Assembly: GCA_015680685.1 (NCBI GenBank)
Contig: MNCI01004656.1
Location: 109,595-173,594 of the forward strand
Source: Gnetum montanum
Taxonomy: Eukaryota; Streptophyta; Gnetopsida; Gnetales; Gnetaceae
Direction of reading: 5' to 3'
DNA length: 64,000 nt
This document shows, in pieces, positions 12,375 to 24,326 of the stretch. The notes below the pieces were generated by a model. The model was not told the origin of the DNA and made no database searches. It was given only the letters and a program-made list of their open reading frames with translations. Within the stretch, counting starts at the first letter, position 1, and each line of letters starts with the position of its first letter. The position numbers and the translations under genes were made by a program.

Positions 12375-13478
12375 AAAAAAGAAAGGACAATTATTCAATG
12401 TCCTATATGTATGAAATAAGTGTCAATTATAATTGTTTTAATGGTACTTATAATTAACTATCATGTTGGTTGTAACTTCCTTTAGTGGTTGCAACCAAAT
12501 TTTAATTTCCCATGATGTTGTAATGACTAAATAGGACACTTGTCAACTATAGCTTCATAATCTCCATGGTGATTATAATTACTAGACACTTGTCAAGTAT
12601 AGCATTTTTCTCTATGGTAGTTACAACTAACTACCATAAGGTTTGTAACTACACTTAAAGTTTGATGATGATTGTAATTGCCCAAAAGCCATTATAAAAA
12701 TGGCTTCATAGGTGGATTTTAGGGGAAATTGGTAGATGCAACTTTGAAGAATATTAATGATTTTTTGTAAAGCATGGCTTGCTAAAAGCATCATATCAGC
12801 TAATAGTTTGAAATAGCTAACAGTTCATTTCTTCCTATTTTATTTTAGTTACTTAGCTAATCGTTTAGATAGTATCGTGCCTGGCATTTAATTTTGGGAT
12901 TTTTTAGGTTTCTTTTATGGCTCTATTTTTGCACAATAGTAGACTTCTATTAAGGTTTGTCATATAAGAGCCTATGTTGTGGAAAAGCCTCTAGAGCAAT
13001 TTAATATTTGGTATTTTGAGATGACTGAAATGGCTTCATTATTTTAAAGTGTATTTCTTTGATATTTAAATCCTAAAATTGTCAAATTTTTTGAGGGCTC
13101 TATTAAATGCAATTTTAGACAACTATTAACTAGCCAAAATAGAAGCTCATACTTTATCATTCACAAAGCATTTTTGGTAGTATAATATGAATGTATTTTA
13201 TTAAATTCCTTGTTGAGCTTCAAGGGTTTGGACAATTCATAGTTAGATTGAATTAGAATAGCTTTATTGTGAAGTGTTTTCTCATGTCAACTTATTTTGC
13301 TTAAATGTTTGATATATCATACAAATCTACTTTCTTTTTTTTTGCTAGAAAATTTTTTATTATAATGGCCAATTACAATTTCATACATAACCCAACCATT
13401 TCACATCCACAACAGCAAACACATACTCATGTTTAGTTCCTTTCATAACCACTAAGTCTATTTGGAGATATCTAGGCC
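12375..13478 (+). repeat. LTR-like repeat, second gypsy family, copy 1
   Basis: Aligns over its length with 34320-35754. Shared landmarks are ACACTTGTCAACTATAGC-like units in U3, TATAAAAATGGCTTC at 12694 (TATAAAAAGGCTTC in copy 2), TTTAGATAGTATCGTGCC at 12863, and CTATTTGGAGATATCTAGGCC at the right end. TTGGTGTTGCCAAAGA at 13479-13494 is a plausible primer-binding site, similar to the PBS of the TGATGA family. Edges are approximate because the terminal TG/CA is not obvious. Confidence 0.55.
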
Positions 13479-13589
13479 TTGGTGTTGCCAAAGACTAGCA
13501 AGCATCTAAATCCTATTTGAAGAACACCTTTGCATCCTATGATCCCAAAGGTCATAAAACTACAGGCCCCCAACATTAGCAGTCCCAAA

Positions 13590-14640
13590 TGATTGCCAAC
13601 ATTATTATGCTAAAGAAAGAAGGTCAGTGAAGGATCTATATTAATTTCTAGCTATTGAACATGACAACTTTTGAGGACCATTTTCCATTTTTATTTATTG
13701 AACAATTGGACATCATTGTAGGTTAAAAGTATTACAAAATACTAGATGGCTATAGTGGCTATAATCAAATTCTAATAGCCCAGAAGATAAGGTTAAGGCT
13801 ACACTTCTAACTTCCTAGGAACTTTTGCTTATAAGAAAATGTCTATTGGCCTGTGTAATGATGTTCCAATGCTTAGTTCCTAGTATCTTTCAAAATGAAA
13901 TTGGAAATGGTGTGAAAGTTTTGATGGATGACTTATCCTTCTATGGCTCTAATTTTGATTAGGTCTTAAAATACTTAAATTAGTTATTAGAACATTATGT
14001 AGAAACTAGTCTTAACATCAATTGGAAAAAAATGCCAATCTTTGATATTGGGTGTTAAGAAAATGGAATAGAGGTGGATCCTAAAAATATTTGAATGATT
14101 CAAGAAATTATTCAAAAGCCATAGATGGTTAAAGATATTAAATTTTTCCTTGGACACATTAGCTACTATGATGATTCATTAAATATTTCTCTAAGATTGA
14201 CAAACCACTAATAAAATTAATGAAAAAGGATTCAACATTCAAATGGATTAAGGAATGTGAACAAGTATTCAAACTTTTAAACCAAATGTTGGTAGAAACT
14301 CCCATCCCACAAGATCCTAACTAGTTCAAACCTTTTCATATTATGATACATGCATTCAATTTTGATTTAGGGGTTGTACTCATATAATTGAATGATTAGA
14401 AATGTCCATACTACATTCATTGTAGAAGTAGAAGCATAATAAGTGCATAACTAAACTACACATAATAGAAAAGGAGCTCATGGTAGTGATGTATACCTTA
14501 GAGATATTTAGACACATGTTCTTGTATATCTAATTTTTATGTACACAAATCATAATACAATCTAGTTCTTTACAAACAAGCCAATGATTGGTGTTGTATC
14601 CATTTTTTCTTTCTTCATTATTTAGAAGTTTGATTGTGGT
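13590..14640 (+). pseudogene. Gypsy RT and RNase H remains
   Basis: The RT blocks LLNMTTFEDHFPF at about 13657 and DGYSGYNQI at about 13745 match those in element H (48540-48680). A FLDDxSFYG-like catalytic block (here VLMDDLSFYGS) lies near 13920. SKIDKPL at about 14195 and an RNase H YTNHNTI block at about 14540 follow. Gag, protease and integrase are missing and stops are frequent. It follows the 12375 LTR with only about 100 bp between, so gag was deleted or the two pieces are unrelated. Confidence 0.7.
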
Positions 14641-14659
14641 GTGGGGATACCTCTTTTGA

Positions 14660-15504
14660 GTTCCTTTTTCATCCCTACAAGTAGTCAATTGAATACTTTG
14701 GAAAGTTGGGAAGATGTCTTAGACATCTAGAAGACATCTAAAGCAAAAGCTAGGATGTGATAGAAGACATCCCAACTAACTAGGAGACATGTTGCTAGGA
14801 GAGGAGACATCTATCTTAGGAAGGAGAAGTCTTTAGGAAGATGTCTATCCCAAATAGGAGATGTCTCTAGGAAGACATCCTACCATAGGAGGAGACATGT
14901 TTTTTGAATGTTAGGCTTGATAGGAAGACATCTTGTCAAGCCTATAGATGTCTTGTATTACTAAGGAAAGTTTTGAGCTAGCATTTCCAAGTTAGAAAAC
15001 AACTAAAAGAATAAGATCAAGGATAGAAATAACTAAGAATCTTTAAGTTGAAAATGAAAAAGGTCTTTCTAAGTTTCTTGGTCTTGTAATTCATAACTAT
15101 TGATTTTTTATTTGCATGATAACATAATGAGAAAAGTACAAGTGTGAGATTGCGTTAGAGTGGTTTGCATCTCCATGATCAATTATGTGTATTTGGTTTT
15201 TGTAACTCTTGTGTGTGTGTGTGTGTGTGTGTGAGGTCTTAATCCTATGTATGTGGGAGAGATACAAATTAATTTTCCATTACATTAAGGTTGACCATGT
15301 TTGTGGTTGTAGAGCCTCATGCTTTATAATATTGTTGAGTATGTGAGTGTTTTGTTATGGGTTGTGAACCTATTGTATTTGTAATTTTCTTTGGAATTAA
15401 TAAAATACAACTAGTTTTCTAGCAATTGAATTATCAATCATACATTATATATTCAATCTTTTTTGAAGGGTTAAAGAAAATTGAAATGACCTTACTCTAA
15501 TTTT
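14660..15504 (+). repeat. LTR of a tRNA-Met-primed gypsy element, rich in AGACATCT palindromes
   Basis: It lies directly upstream of a Met-type PBS. From 14711 to 14956 it carries about eleven copies of AGACATCT or its complement AGATGTCT, some back to back. A (TG)12 microsatellite is at 15210-15233. The left edge against the RNase H remains is uncertain and no second LTR is present in the window. Confidence 0.5.
15210..15233. repeat. (TG)12 microsatellite
   Basis: Uninterrupted TG dinucleotides inside the LTR. Confidence 0.95.
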
Positions 15505-15506
15505 AT

Positions 15507-15518
15507 TAGTATCAGAGC
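15507..15518 (+). other. Primer-binding site, tRNA-iMet type
   Basis: TAGTATCAGAGC matches the plant retrotransposon PBS TGGTATCAGAGC at 11 of 12 bases. It stands between an LTR-like repeat and gag. Confidence 0.75.
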
Positions 15519-15569
15519 ATTAGTTTTATTATTGTTGGTTGGAATTTCATTGTGGATTTTTATGTCTAT

Positions 15570-16938
15570 TTTAGATGGTTTCTATGAAGAAACAAGTTCA
15601 AGCCCTAAACAGAGATATGAACAACATGAAACATACATTTTAGTTGATGGTTAAACATGGATGAGATTAGTGCCAAGGAAAATAGGAATGTAGGTTCCAA
15701 TCATATTCAAACTTGCAGTGGTGATGAGCATTTATGTTTGAATGATAATGAAGAATTTTCTCAGCCTAGAGGAGGTGGAGTAGATGAAGAGGAAGATCAT
15801 TCAACCTATGGGAATGTGGAAACCCATCAGCCTAGGATTCTAGAGGAAGGGAATTCAAATCCTCATGTTAGAGTTCCAAGAGCTTCATCACTAGTATTTA
15901 CTTCTTCTCATGGTAAGCTTGTTGGTGAGGATGAAGCAAGAGTTACTAGAGCATTTAGAAATGCTGCTAGACTTTTTTGTAGAGATAAAGACTTTCAATA
16001 ATGTAGATGACAATAATGATTTTGTAAGTTGGTTGAAGGCACCTGACAAGAACTTGAATTGGAAGAGATACCAAATTAGTTGACGGTACCAACTACTAAA
16101 TATAGATTAGAAGATATGACTTCAACTTGGTAGGAAAAAGAGTTTCAAAGTTATGAGAGGAAAAATGGACAACCTATGAGACAAAAATTTAAAAAATCTT
16201 AGCAAAGATAATAGACAATTATGAAGCTAAAATTCCTTAGACAAGGAGACAAAAATTTCTAGGATTTTTACATTAAATTTTGTGGACTATTCCATTAAGG
16301 TAAGGTAAATTAGAAGGAATATGAATAGGCTTCAATCTTTCTTGGAGGTGTCAAGGTGGTGTATCAGCAAGAGTTATCATTCTATGAGTCACAAACTCTT
16401 GATGAGAATTATGATTTGGCACTTAAACTTAGTGGATTTGTAAATAAGAGCAAATAAGCTTCAAAAGGGAAGGATAAGGGATTCAACCTAGAGAAAGGAT
16501 CCAAGTTAAAATCTGAAGGCAAAGATGACAATCATGAAAAAAAAGTAAGAGAAGAATGATACAAAGGGCACCCAAGATTTAGTTTTTTAAATATGGATAA
16601 TGGAACACAAGCAATAGAAATGTCCACTTCACAAGGAGCCAAGGACAGGGATGTACAAACCATAGAAGTGGTGGAGACATCATGCCAAGCTCTTCAGAGG
16701 TAATCATAATTCTCCCAAGATCGAGGAAGTTTCTAAATTGAATTCATGTGCTTTTATAAGAAATGTGAATAGAGGAGATTATTTATCAAGAAAATTGTTA
16801 TTCCAAATTAGGGCTAGATGTTTGCTTAGTGGGGAATGGATTCATATTTTGATTAATGATAGGGCTCAAGAAAATGTTATTTCTTCTATGATAGTTACTA
16901 GATTGGATTTTTTGGATAGATTCTTTGGATATACATAG
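15570..16938 (+). pseudogene. gag-protease remains of a chromovirus-like gypsy element
   Basis: Open for 114 codons at 15657-16001, with an acidic N-terminus and a TRAFRNAARLF block. Gag core fragments follow to about 16450 (KLKFL near 16215, LALKLSGF near 16420). The last frame, 16738-16938, has LSRKLLFQIRARCLLSGEW and then a DRAQENVISSMIV block. This matches the aspartic protease of plant Ty3/gypsy chromoviruses, where IDGGSxENVVS is usual; the catalytic Asp position reads N-D-R. RT and integrase are absent. The frame ends at a SINE-like insertion. Confidence 0.65.
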
Positions 16939-16954
16939 ATGTAATTTAAAAATG

Positions 16955-17060
16955 AGATGTTAGCCTAGTGGTAAAACACTTTATTTGAAAGCTATAGGTT
17001 ATATGTTTGATTTTTGAAAGTAATCCTAAGCCATATAAAGTTATAATAAGGACACAAGGA
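16955..17060 (+). mobile_element. tRNA-derived SINE-like copy 1
   Basis: Box A TAGCCTAGTGG at 16961-16971 fits the Pol III consensus TRGCNNAGTGG. Box B-like TGTTTGATTTT is at 17004-17014, 43 bases downstream. The sequence does not fold into a full tRNA. Two related copies lie at 62870 and 63865. Confidence 0.5.
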
Positions 17061-18784
17061 GTAAAGAATCCAAGACACTTAAGAAGTATTACTTGATAAG
17101 TGTCAAAGTTATGAAGAAGTAGTTGTAAGTTGAAGATGCGAATTACAAGCTATATGGATTGAGAATCCACTTAGAGTAGGCCACATATGGAGTAGCAATT
17201 CAAGAATTAATGTTAGCATATAAAAATATTAATTATAAGTTCAAAAGAACGTAGTTTCATGAACAATTCTAAGGAAAATTTCTAAAAGAAAATTATGAGT
17301 ACAAGAATTCACAATACCAAGTAATTATTAAAATCAAATCATGAATGTTTATTATAAATTCAAGAAATCATAAACAAGTTGTTAATAAGTTAACAATATC
17401 CCTTATAAATATTTTGAATAATTAGAGTTATAATAGAGGTAGAAATAAATCCTAACATGGTATTGGAGCAAATGAAAAATTGATAAGTATGTGAAAGTTA
17501 TAGGGTGAGAACCACCAAATAGTTAAGAAGGGGATTGGATACATGAAAGGTTACAAAGTTAAAAGGTAAACCATAGACCAAGGGTTATAAGATAGATGAA
17601 AGTAAAGAAGAGTAAAAGAAAAGTGTGTCATGGATTAAAGTAAAATTGTAAAGAAGATTAAGAGATATTTACAAAAATGAAAAAGGCTCATGAGCAGTTA
17701 ATCAAAATTTGATTTATAATTAACATTATCATTTAAGACATGAAAACCTAAAAGGACCAATGCCGAGTTGCACCATTAATTAAGCATTAATTGGAGAACA
17801 TAATATACATGTTTTGGATGATTGAAGATAAATTATATTTAAATTGTAGGTAATAGAAGAAAATTAAGAATTCATAATCCTAAAGTTCAAGAATAAAAAG
17901 TTGTAGAAGAATGCTACTGCAAATAATACACAAATTAATGGAGGAAAAACATACAAAAAAAAAAACCCACAATATCAACATGGCATAACTAGAAGAAAAA
18001 ACTTCAACTCAAAAAGAGGATGTCACAATAGATCATTCAAATCATATACATTTTTTAGGTTTATAAATTGTGCAAAATATGCTTAATATCCATCTAACAT
18101 GAGAGGATCAATTAAAAAAGACTCCTATTGTAATCATTTCACAAAATTGTATTGAATGATAAATAGAAAGATATTTTGTATATTTCATGATTCATTGTTA
18201 ATCTAGAACTATTATAACTCATGAAAGAGATGATGAGCAATTTATAACATAAATTAAGATGAGCAATCTGTAGTGGTAAATCAATTTGGAAATGTATGGA
18301 ATAAGCACTTTATGAATTGTAGATGAAAAAACCAAGAAGAAAGGAGAAAAAGAGAAGAAGCACCTAAATTTCGACATCATTCTAAAAGGGCAAGATGAAT
18401 TTGAGCTTTTCTCAATCAGTTTTACTTCTAGAAAAAGTACTAAATCATTTATTATTTACAAGAATGCATTGTTATCATTGAATCTCCATAATTGAGGAAG
18501 GGATTAAAGAAATTAGGATTCAAAGTGTACATCTCTCATAATTTTTTCATAATTAGAATTTAAATGGATGAGGCTAAACACCTTTTCTTTATAAACACTC
18601 ATGGAGTAGAAAAATCATAGGATGTTTTACATCTAAAGGATTAGCCTTGAAAAGAATAATGAAGGTATTTTATCTAAGTAATAATATTATTAATAGAATT
18701 TCTATATGAATAGATCTTATAACTTCATTTGTTAATCTCCAAATCATGGAAAGGGCTTTATACTTAGCATTATTAGACCTAAAT
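17061..18784. other. AT-rich unassigned sequence with a possible degenerate PBS
   Basis: No coding region is recognised. CCTAACA followed by TGGTATTGGAGC at 17458-17469 resembles an LTR end plus a Met-type PBS with two mismatches, so an old LTR may end at 17457. Nothing else is identifiable. Confidence 0.3.
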
Positions 18785-20110
18785 CATTATCATTATCCTA
18801 AACTTGTCCTAACAAAATGGGATCAACTACATCAATTCTTTTTTTCCATTTATGTTTATGAAGAGCTAGATCTTTGTTTATTTGTATTTTCTTAAAATCA
18901 TCTTTGATCATATTTTCCCATGTCTTCTTTCATCTTTCTTTTGATGGCTTTCCTAGAATAGTAATATAGAAAAAATTGTTTATAGGCTTATTATTTGATA
19001 TTGTCCAAATCATATAAGTCACCATTCTTATAGCTTAGCTAAAATAGAAGCCACTCCAAGTCTTCCTATAATTTCTATATTATGTAGTTTATCACTTCTA
19101 GTAACATTTAACATCCATCAAAGCATTTAGATTTTTGCTACACTAATTTGTTGTTCATGCCTCTTTTATCTTACTCTATATTCAACACTATATAAGATAG
19201 TAGGTTTGATTGTTGTCTTGTAAAATTTGCTCTTTAATTTTATTGGTGTTCTTTTTATCACATAGAACATATCTGGATTGTCTCCATTTTGGCCATCCTA
19301 CCTCAATTCTATTTCTTATTTTTTATCAATTTTTCCATCTAATTGGAGGATTGATCCTAGGTAGTGGAACTATTTCCAATAAGGAACTTTTTTGTCTTGG
19401 ATTTTCACTTCTATTTCACCATAGTTTGTATCATTATTAGAATTGCATTGCATATATTCTATCTTACTTTTGCTAATTTTTAAGCCTTTTGATTCTAAAT
19501 TATGTATTTACTTTTTCATTTTAAAAGCAATATTTTATTGAGCTTTATCCATTAATACAATATCATTTTCAAATATCATACACTAAGGAATTTCATCTTG
19601 TATTTCTTTTTTTAATTCATTCATAATAATGACAAATAAATATAGGCTAATTATAGATCCTTGATGTAGACTTATTATGATTGAAAAATCAAATGTTGTT
19701 CTGTTCTAATTTTGGTGGTAGCTCCTTCACACATGTCTTGAATCACTTTAATATATTTATCAGGGATGTCTTTTCTTTGTAGGGTCCACTAGATAGGATC
19801 TCTAGGCACTCTATCATTTTCTTTTTCCAAATTAATAAAAATCACATATATATTTTTTCTATGTTTTCTAAATTTTTCAAAAAATTATCATATCAAGAAA
19901 ATAGCCTTTATAGTAGATCTCCTTGACATACATCCAAATTGATTTTTTGACACTATTTATTTGAGTTTAAGATACTACTCTGACTTTTTTCTAAAGCTTT
20001 AGTGTGGCTCATTAGCTTGATCCCTTTATAGTTTGCACAACTATGTACATTTCCTTTATTCTATCATTGGACTTGCTTCTTTACCTATACCTATCCTTGA
20101 TTTGGGAATT
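18785..20110 (-). mobile_element. RTE-type LINE remnant, minus strand
   Basis: On the minus strand, reverse-transcriptase blocks of plant RTE elements appear in order. They are NYKGIKLMSHT-like near 20010, VIFINLEKENDRVP near 19820 (family: VFIDLEKAYDRVP), a block reading FENDIVLMD near 19570 (family: FADDIVLVD, so the catalytic pair is damaged) and LESKGLKIS near 19480. The 3' tail at 18794-18840 reads TAGTTGATCCCATTTTGTTA, a typical plant RTE ending. The 5' half is missing. Confidence 0.75.
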
Positions 20111-20559
20111 GTTATCCACTTTCCATAACATCTAGGCTACGATGTTGCACGTCATTTTGAGGGAATGCTCTAGCAAGGCCTTGCCTATTTTCCATAATAA
20201 CTAAGGCCTGTGATTGGTGTGTATCGTATTTGGAGAATGCCCTAGTATCTAGAAAATTTGAAAAAGAACTCATTCATGAGATTTGACAAGCTTGTATAGT
20301 TGGTTACTAACCTAACACTAACCCTCCTTTTGTATTTAGGCTTGGGACCTACATTGGTTGGGTTATTATTAAACCTAAATGTAGAAGTTAGATTTAGATC
20401 TAAACTTGAATCGTTGCAGCCCTTTTATAATGCTTCTAAAGCCATAATTTAAAATAGATATGGTGATGAAGTAATGAAGTGCACCATGTTATCTAAAAGA
20501 AGAAAAGAATTCTTTTAGGAATGTTAACAAAGTGGAAACTAAGAAATTAGAGTGATGTA
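20111..20559. other. Spacer between the divergent LINE copies
   Basis: Nothing coding is recognised. It is more CG-rich than its surroundings at 20130-20240. Confidence 0.3.
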
Positions 20560-22340
20560 TACAATGGCAAAGAAAGAGACAAAAGTAGTAGTCACTAAAG
20601 TCGAACATAAGGCCTTGAATGATTTCTATGAGACATTAAAAACCAATGAAGGAGAAATCTATACACAAATTAGTAAAATTTGAAATAATAAATCTAAAGC
20701 TATTGATCATATTAAATGCATCAAAAGAAGATAAACTAATATTGGTAAAAGACAATAAATTTTAAGATAGGTGAAAAATTATTTTTAAAATTTATTAAAT
20801 GAAGAATTTTCAAGAGAGATCATCTGAGAAGAAGAACCAGCTTTTGGTTTGGTTAATGATTTTTTTTATATGAGCTGAAGATAACCTTATCTAAGATGAA
20901 ATGCTATTGAACTAGATAACATTCATATAGAATCTTGGAAAGTAGTGGTAAAGGAGTTTCATAGTTGAAATATTTATTTAACAAAATTGTAAAGGTTAGA
21001 GAAATGCCTCAAAACTAGAGAAAAAGCATTATTGTTATCATTTATAGGAATAAAGGAGATGTGTAAAATTGTACAAATCATTAAGAAATCAATTTAATGA
21101 ACTATACTTTGATACTTTGGGAGTGATTCATAGTACAACATCTTAAACTTGAATACGTGGTATCATAGAATCAATTTGGATTTACACTAAGGAGGTCTAC
21201 TAAAGAGTCTATTTTCTTAGTATGTAAATTAATGAAAAATTCAAAAAATAAAGAAAATCTACATATGATCTTTATTGACTTAATAAAAACATATAATAGA
21301 GTGCCTAGTGATATTATCTGGTAGCCCTTACAAAGCAAAAACATCCCTAGTAAATATATTAAAATGATTCAAGACATGTATGAAGGAGCTATTATAAGAC
21401 TTGCAACTTGCAAAATCATATCTAATTTTCAAAGTTATAGTAGGCCTATAGGTTTTACATGTAGCTTGCAGTTATTGTTATTATTATGGATGGATTAACA
21501 AAGAAAATATAAAATGAAATTATGTTATTTGCAAATGATATTGTATTAGTGGATGTAACTTAGGAAAATAATAATTTTTAAAATTAAAAAGTAGAGATAT
21601 GGGCTAAAATAAAAAGGCTTAAAAATTAGTAAAAGTAACATAATATATGGAATGCACAAAAATAAGGGTGAAATAGAAGTAAAAATTCTAGCTTAAAGAG
21701 TCCCTCTTTACAAATAATATTACTACCTAAGATAAATTCTCTAATTAGATAGTAAAATTAATAAAGATATAAGAAATAGGATTAAGGATGGTTAAAACAT
21801 AGATAGGATAGTGGTATTTTTTAAGATAAAAGAATCGTGGTGTTTCATATGATAAAAAAAATCCTAATAAAAGTAAAAAAAATTTACATGCTATCTTATA
21901 TGATGTTGAATGTTTAGTTATACAAAAAGGCATGAACAATAAATTGATGTGATAGAAATGCAAATACTTTTGTGGATGTTGAATGTTATGAGAAGAGATA
22001 AATTGCATCATATAAATATTAGAAGAAGTCTTGGGGTTATTATTTTAGATAAGCTACAAGAATGAAATCTTAGATGGTCTGGGCATGCACCAAGAAATTT
22101 AAATAATAAGCCTATTAAAAGATTATGATATCATTATTCTAGAAAAAGCCACCAAAACAAAAAAATAAAACGATATGATAAAAGATGATTGAAATGTAAT
22201 AGTGTGAGTTAAAATTGGAATGAGATAATCTTTTACTAATTAAAAAGTCTTAGGTCATTGTGAGAAATGATTTCGCTAATGTATTTAAAAGGTCTTAGAT
22301 CATTGTGGGAAATGACAAAGTTTAGTAAACCTTAGACAAA
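20560..22340 (+). mobile_element. RTE-type LINE remnant, plus strand
   Basis: The order is an endonuclease-RT linker (20570-20900) and a degraded GIKLM block near 21060. MIFIDL is near 21265 and RVPSDIIW near 21300. IPSKYIKMIQDMYEGA is near 21345, and the catalytic motif reads LFANDIVLVD at 21525-21554 (FADD with Asp to Asn). GLKIS is near 21617. The C-terminal RRSLGVIILDKLQE and RWSGHAPRN blocks are at 22020-22100. Two near-copies of AAAGTCTTAGGTCATTGTG at 22240 and 22288 lie in the tail. Frameshifts and stops throughout. Confidence 0.75.
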
Positions 22341-22648
22341 CATTTGTGATTGTAAGAGAAAACTCATGTATACAGGTATGTTGTTCCTATATTGAAACGT
22401 AAGGCATTTTGTATCATTCCTTCTTACTTTTACTAATGAGAATCCTTGATTACCATGGACATAGGTACTTTTCCTAATCATGAAAAATCTCTATATCTTT
22501 GATGTTTCCTACATTTTGTTTCTTTAGTATTTGATTGTTGTTTTTAGCATTTTTTTGTGTGGTTCAGCTGTTTGATCTTAGAATTTTCTTACTATATATT
22601 TTCTAATAATTAGTATTAGTGAAGGTAGTGGAAGATAGTCATAGAAGA

Positions 22649-22729
22649 ATGACCTCTAGAATCTTGAATGCAAAGTTCAAGGTGGAGAAATTCAATAGCA
22701 AGAATAACTTTAGGCTATGGTGGATTTGA
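22649..22729 (+). pseudogene. Copia gag N-terminus, short fragment
   Basis: Twenty-six codons open with KFKVEKFNSKNNFRLWW, the start of plant Ty1/copia gag (family: KFEVEKFDGKNNFxLWK). A degenerate PBS-like AGTATTAGTG lies about 35 bases upstream. The rest of the element is replaced by the LTR of F. Confidence 0.6.
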
Positions 22730-22730
22730 G

Positions 22731-23365
22731 TCAGTTGTACAACATCTTATTCAAGTGGCAATGTACCTAGACATATTCCATGAATGAAAATAAGGTCAAG
22801 ATTGATTTTTATTCATTGTAGCACTTTGATTTAGATTAAATTTACTTTCCATGTAATTTTATGTTTCATGTACTTAGTTAATATTTACATTTTCATGCCT
22901 ATTAATGAATTGGTAGAATGACCATGACCAATTTTAAGCATAAAAACATATTCGCTTAGTAATCCCAAAAACATTATTGCTTGGTTCACCTAGTAACGTA
23001 TTGCTTGGTAATCCCAATAGTGGATATGTGGGTTTAAGACATGTACAACAAGCTGTGAATGAACACTGATGGTCCATAGGCTAGTCTAGACTTTATCTTT
23101 TTATTGTTAATTGGATTAAATAATTGATTTCTCTATTATTGTTAGGAGTAGCATAAAGCCAAACTAGAATCAACCATCATATGCCTCACTTTAGACTAAA
23201 CCATACATGACAAAGCTACCACTAGTCCAAGTAGAAGACAACAAACTGCAATCAATACTTAACAATCTAGATGCCATACTAGTTTCATCCATAGAATTTG
23301 ATCGAGTTGCATGTGAACACTTGTAATTTGTATGGTTGGGAATAGGGGGTACCCATTGATCATCA
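22731..23365 (+). repeat. 5' LTR of element F, 5' part missing
   Basis: Aligns with the last 640 bp of LTR A and with LTR E on the other strand. It ends GATCATCA at 23365. The U3 start is gone, apparently lost at the junction with the copia fragment. Confidence 0.7.
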
Positions 23366-23385
23366 TTGGCATCATTGTCAAGGAT
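23366..23385 (+). other. Primer-binding site of element F
   Basis: TTGGCATCATTGTCAAGGAT directly follows the LTR end. E and H carry the same site with small changes. It resembles the TGGCGCCGTTGCC-type PBS of Athila/Tat elements; the primer tRNA is not certain. Confidence 0.65.
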
Positions 23386-23459
23386 GGTGCTAGTTATCTA
23401 GATTAGTTATATTATACATGTTCATTGTAGGAGTATTAATGATGTATCTTTTATAAAAT

Positions 23460-24060
23460 ATTAATATTTTAAGTTACATACATTAAAACCATGTATTATT
23501 TACAAAGGACTAGGAATGCATCACATGATGAAAACATTCATAGGAGAAATGATAGGATAAAGAGAATTGTAGTGAACAACCTCAAGTAGGGGTTTCATAT
23601 GTTTATTTAGACCATTACTACAATCAATGGCTACATTCAACTAGTACAGACAATCCTAGAGGAGATGGAGAAAGTCCTAAATGAGGAGGGCCTTAAGGCC
23701 TAGGACCTCCTCTAAACTTAGAAAAGATAGATCAAGGGACCATGGGGGGAGATATAGTAACCATGACAATTCTCCCAATTCCTCATCTTCCTCTTCCTCT
23801 TCAACGTCTAGTTTTCATGAAGATGAACGTAGGTATAAAGATAGAGATCTACTAAGGGGTCAAGATGAAAATAGAAATAGAATGAAAGGGTAAGATGAAA
23901 GACATCAAAGTGAGCATAGAAAACATTAGGACCATCAGACAAATAAAAATAGAGATTACCACCATTACATGTCTAATACAAATGAACCCTTGTTGGTTAC
24001 TAAGGACCTAACACAGACTAGGGAGGTAGTTCAAATACCCCAAATGCATCTTTGTTAGAA
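23460..24060 (+). pseudogene. gag N-terminus of element F
   Basis: Hydrophilic, Arg/Asp/Ser/His-rich frame with a run of about nine serines at 23790-23810, open for 70 codons at 23681-23893. The corresponding part of H's gag (45930-46020) is likewise Gly/Asp/His-rich. The frame passes without capsid core or pol into post-pol spacer. Confidence 0.5.
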
Positions 24061-24326
24061 TTATTTATGATTTTCTCTTTTCTTGAGTCATTTTCTTCAT
24101 GTTTTCATTAATAATATTACTAGTCATGATGCAAAAGTTAACATTATGAGTTGGTTTTTTGTGCTATGCTATCAAAATGATTAGGTAAGTAATTGTGTGA
24201 AGCAGTGAGACCATCTCATTCGTCCCTTTAATTTTGTAAATAAAAATGTCTTTTATCATGAAAGCAATTTGGTTCTTCTTTCATTAAATTAAAATCAATC
24301 AACGATCATTTTATCTTGAAGAAAGA
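24061..24326 (+). other. Post-pol spacer of element F, left part
   Basis: Matches element A around 1290-1560. It is continued at 30811 after the insertion of element E. Confidence 0.5.

Noticed and set aside
16955-17030. Functional tRNA gene
   Set aside because: Boxes A and B are recognisable but box B is degraded and acceptor and anticodon stems do not pair.
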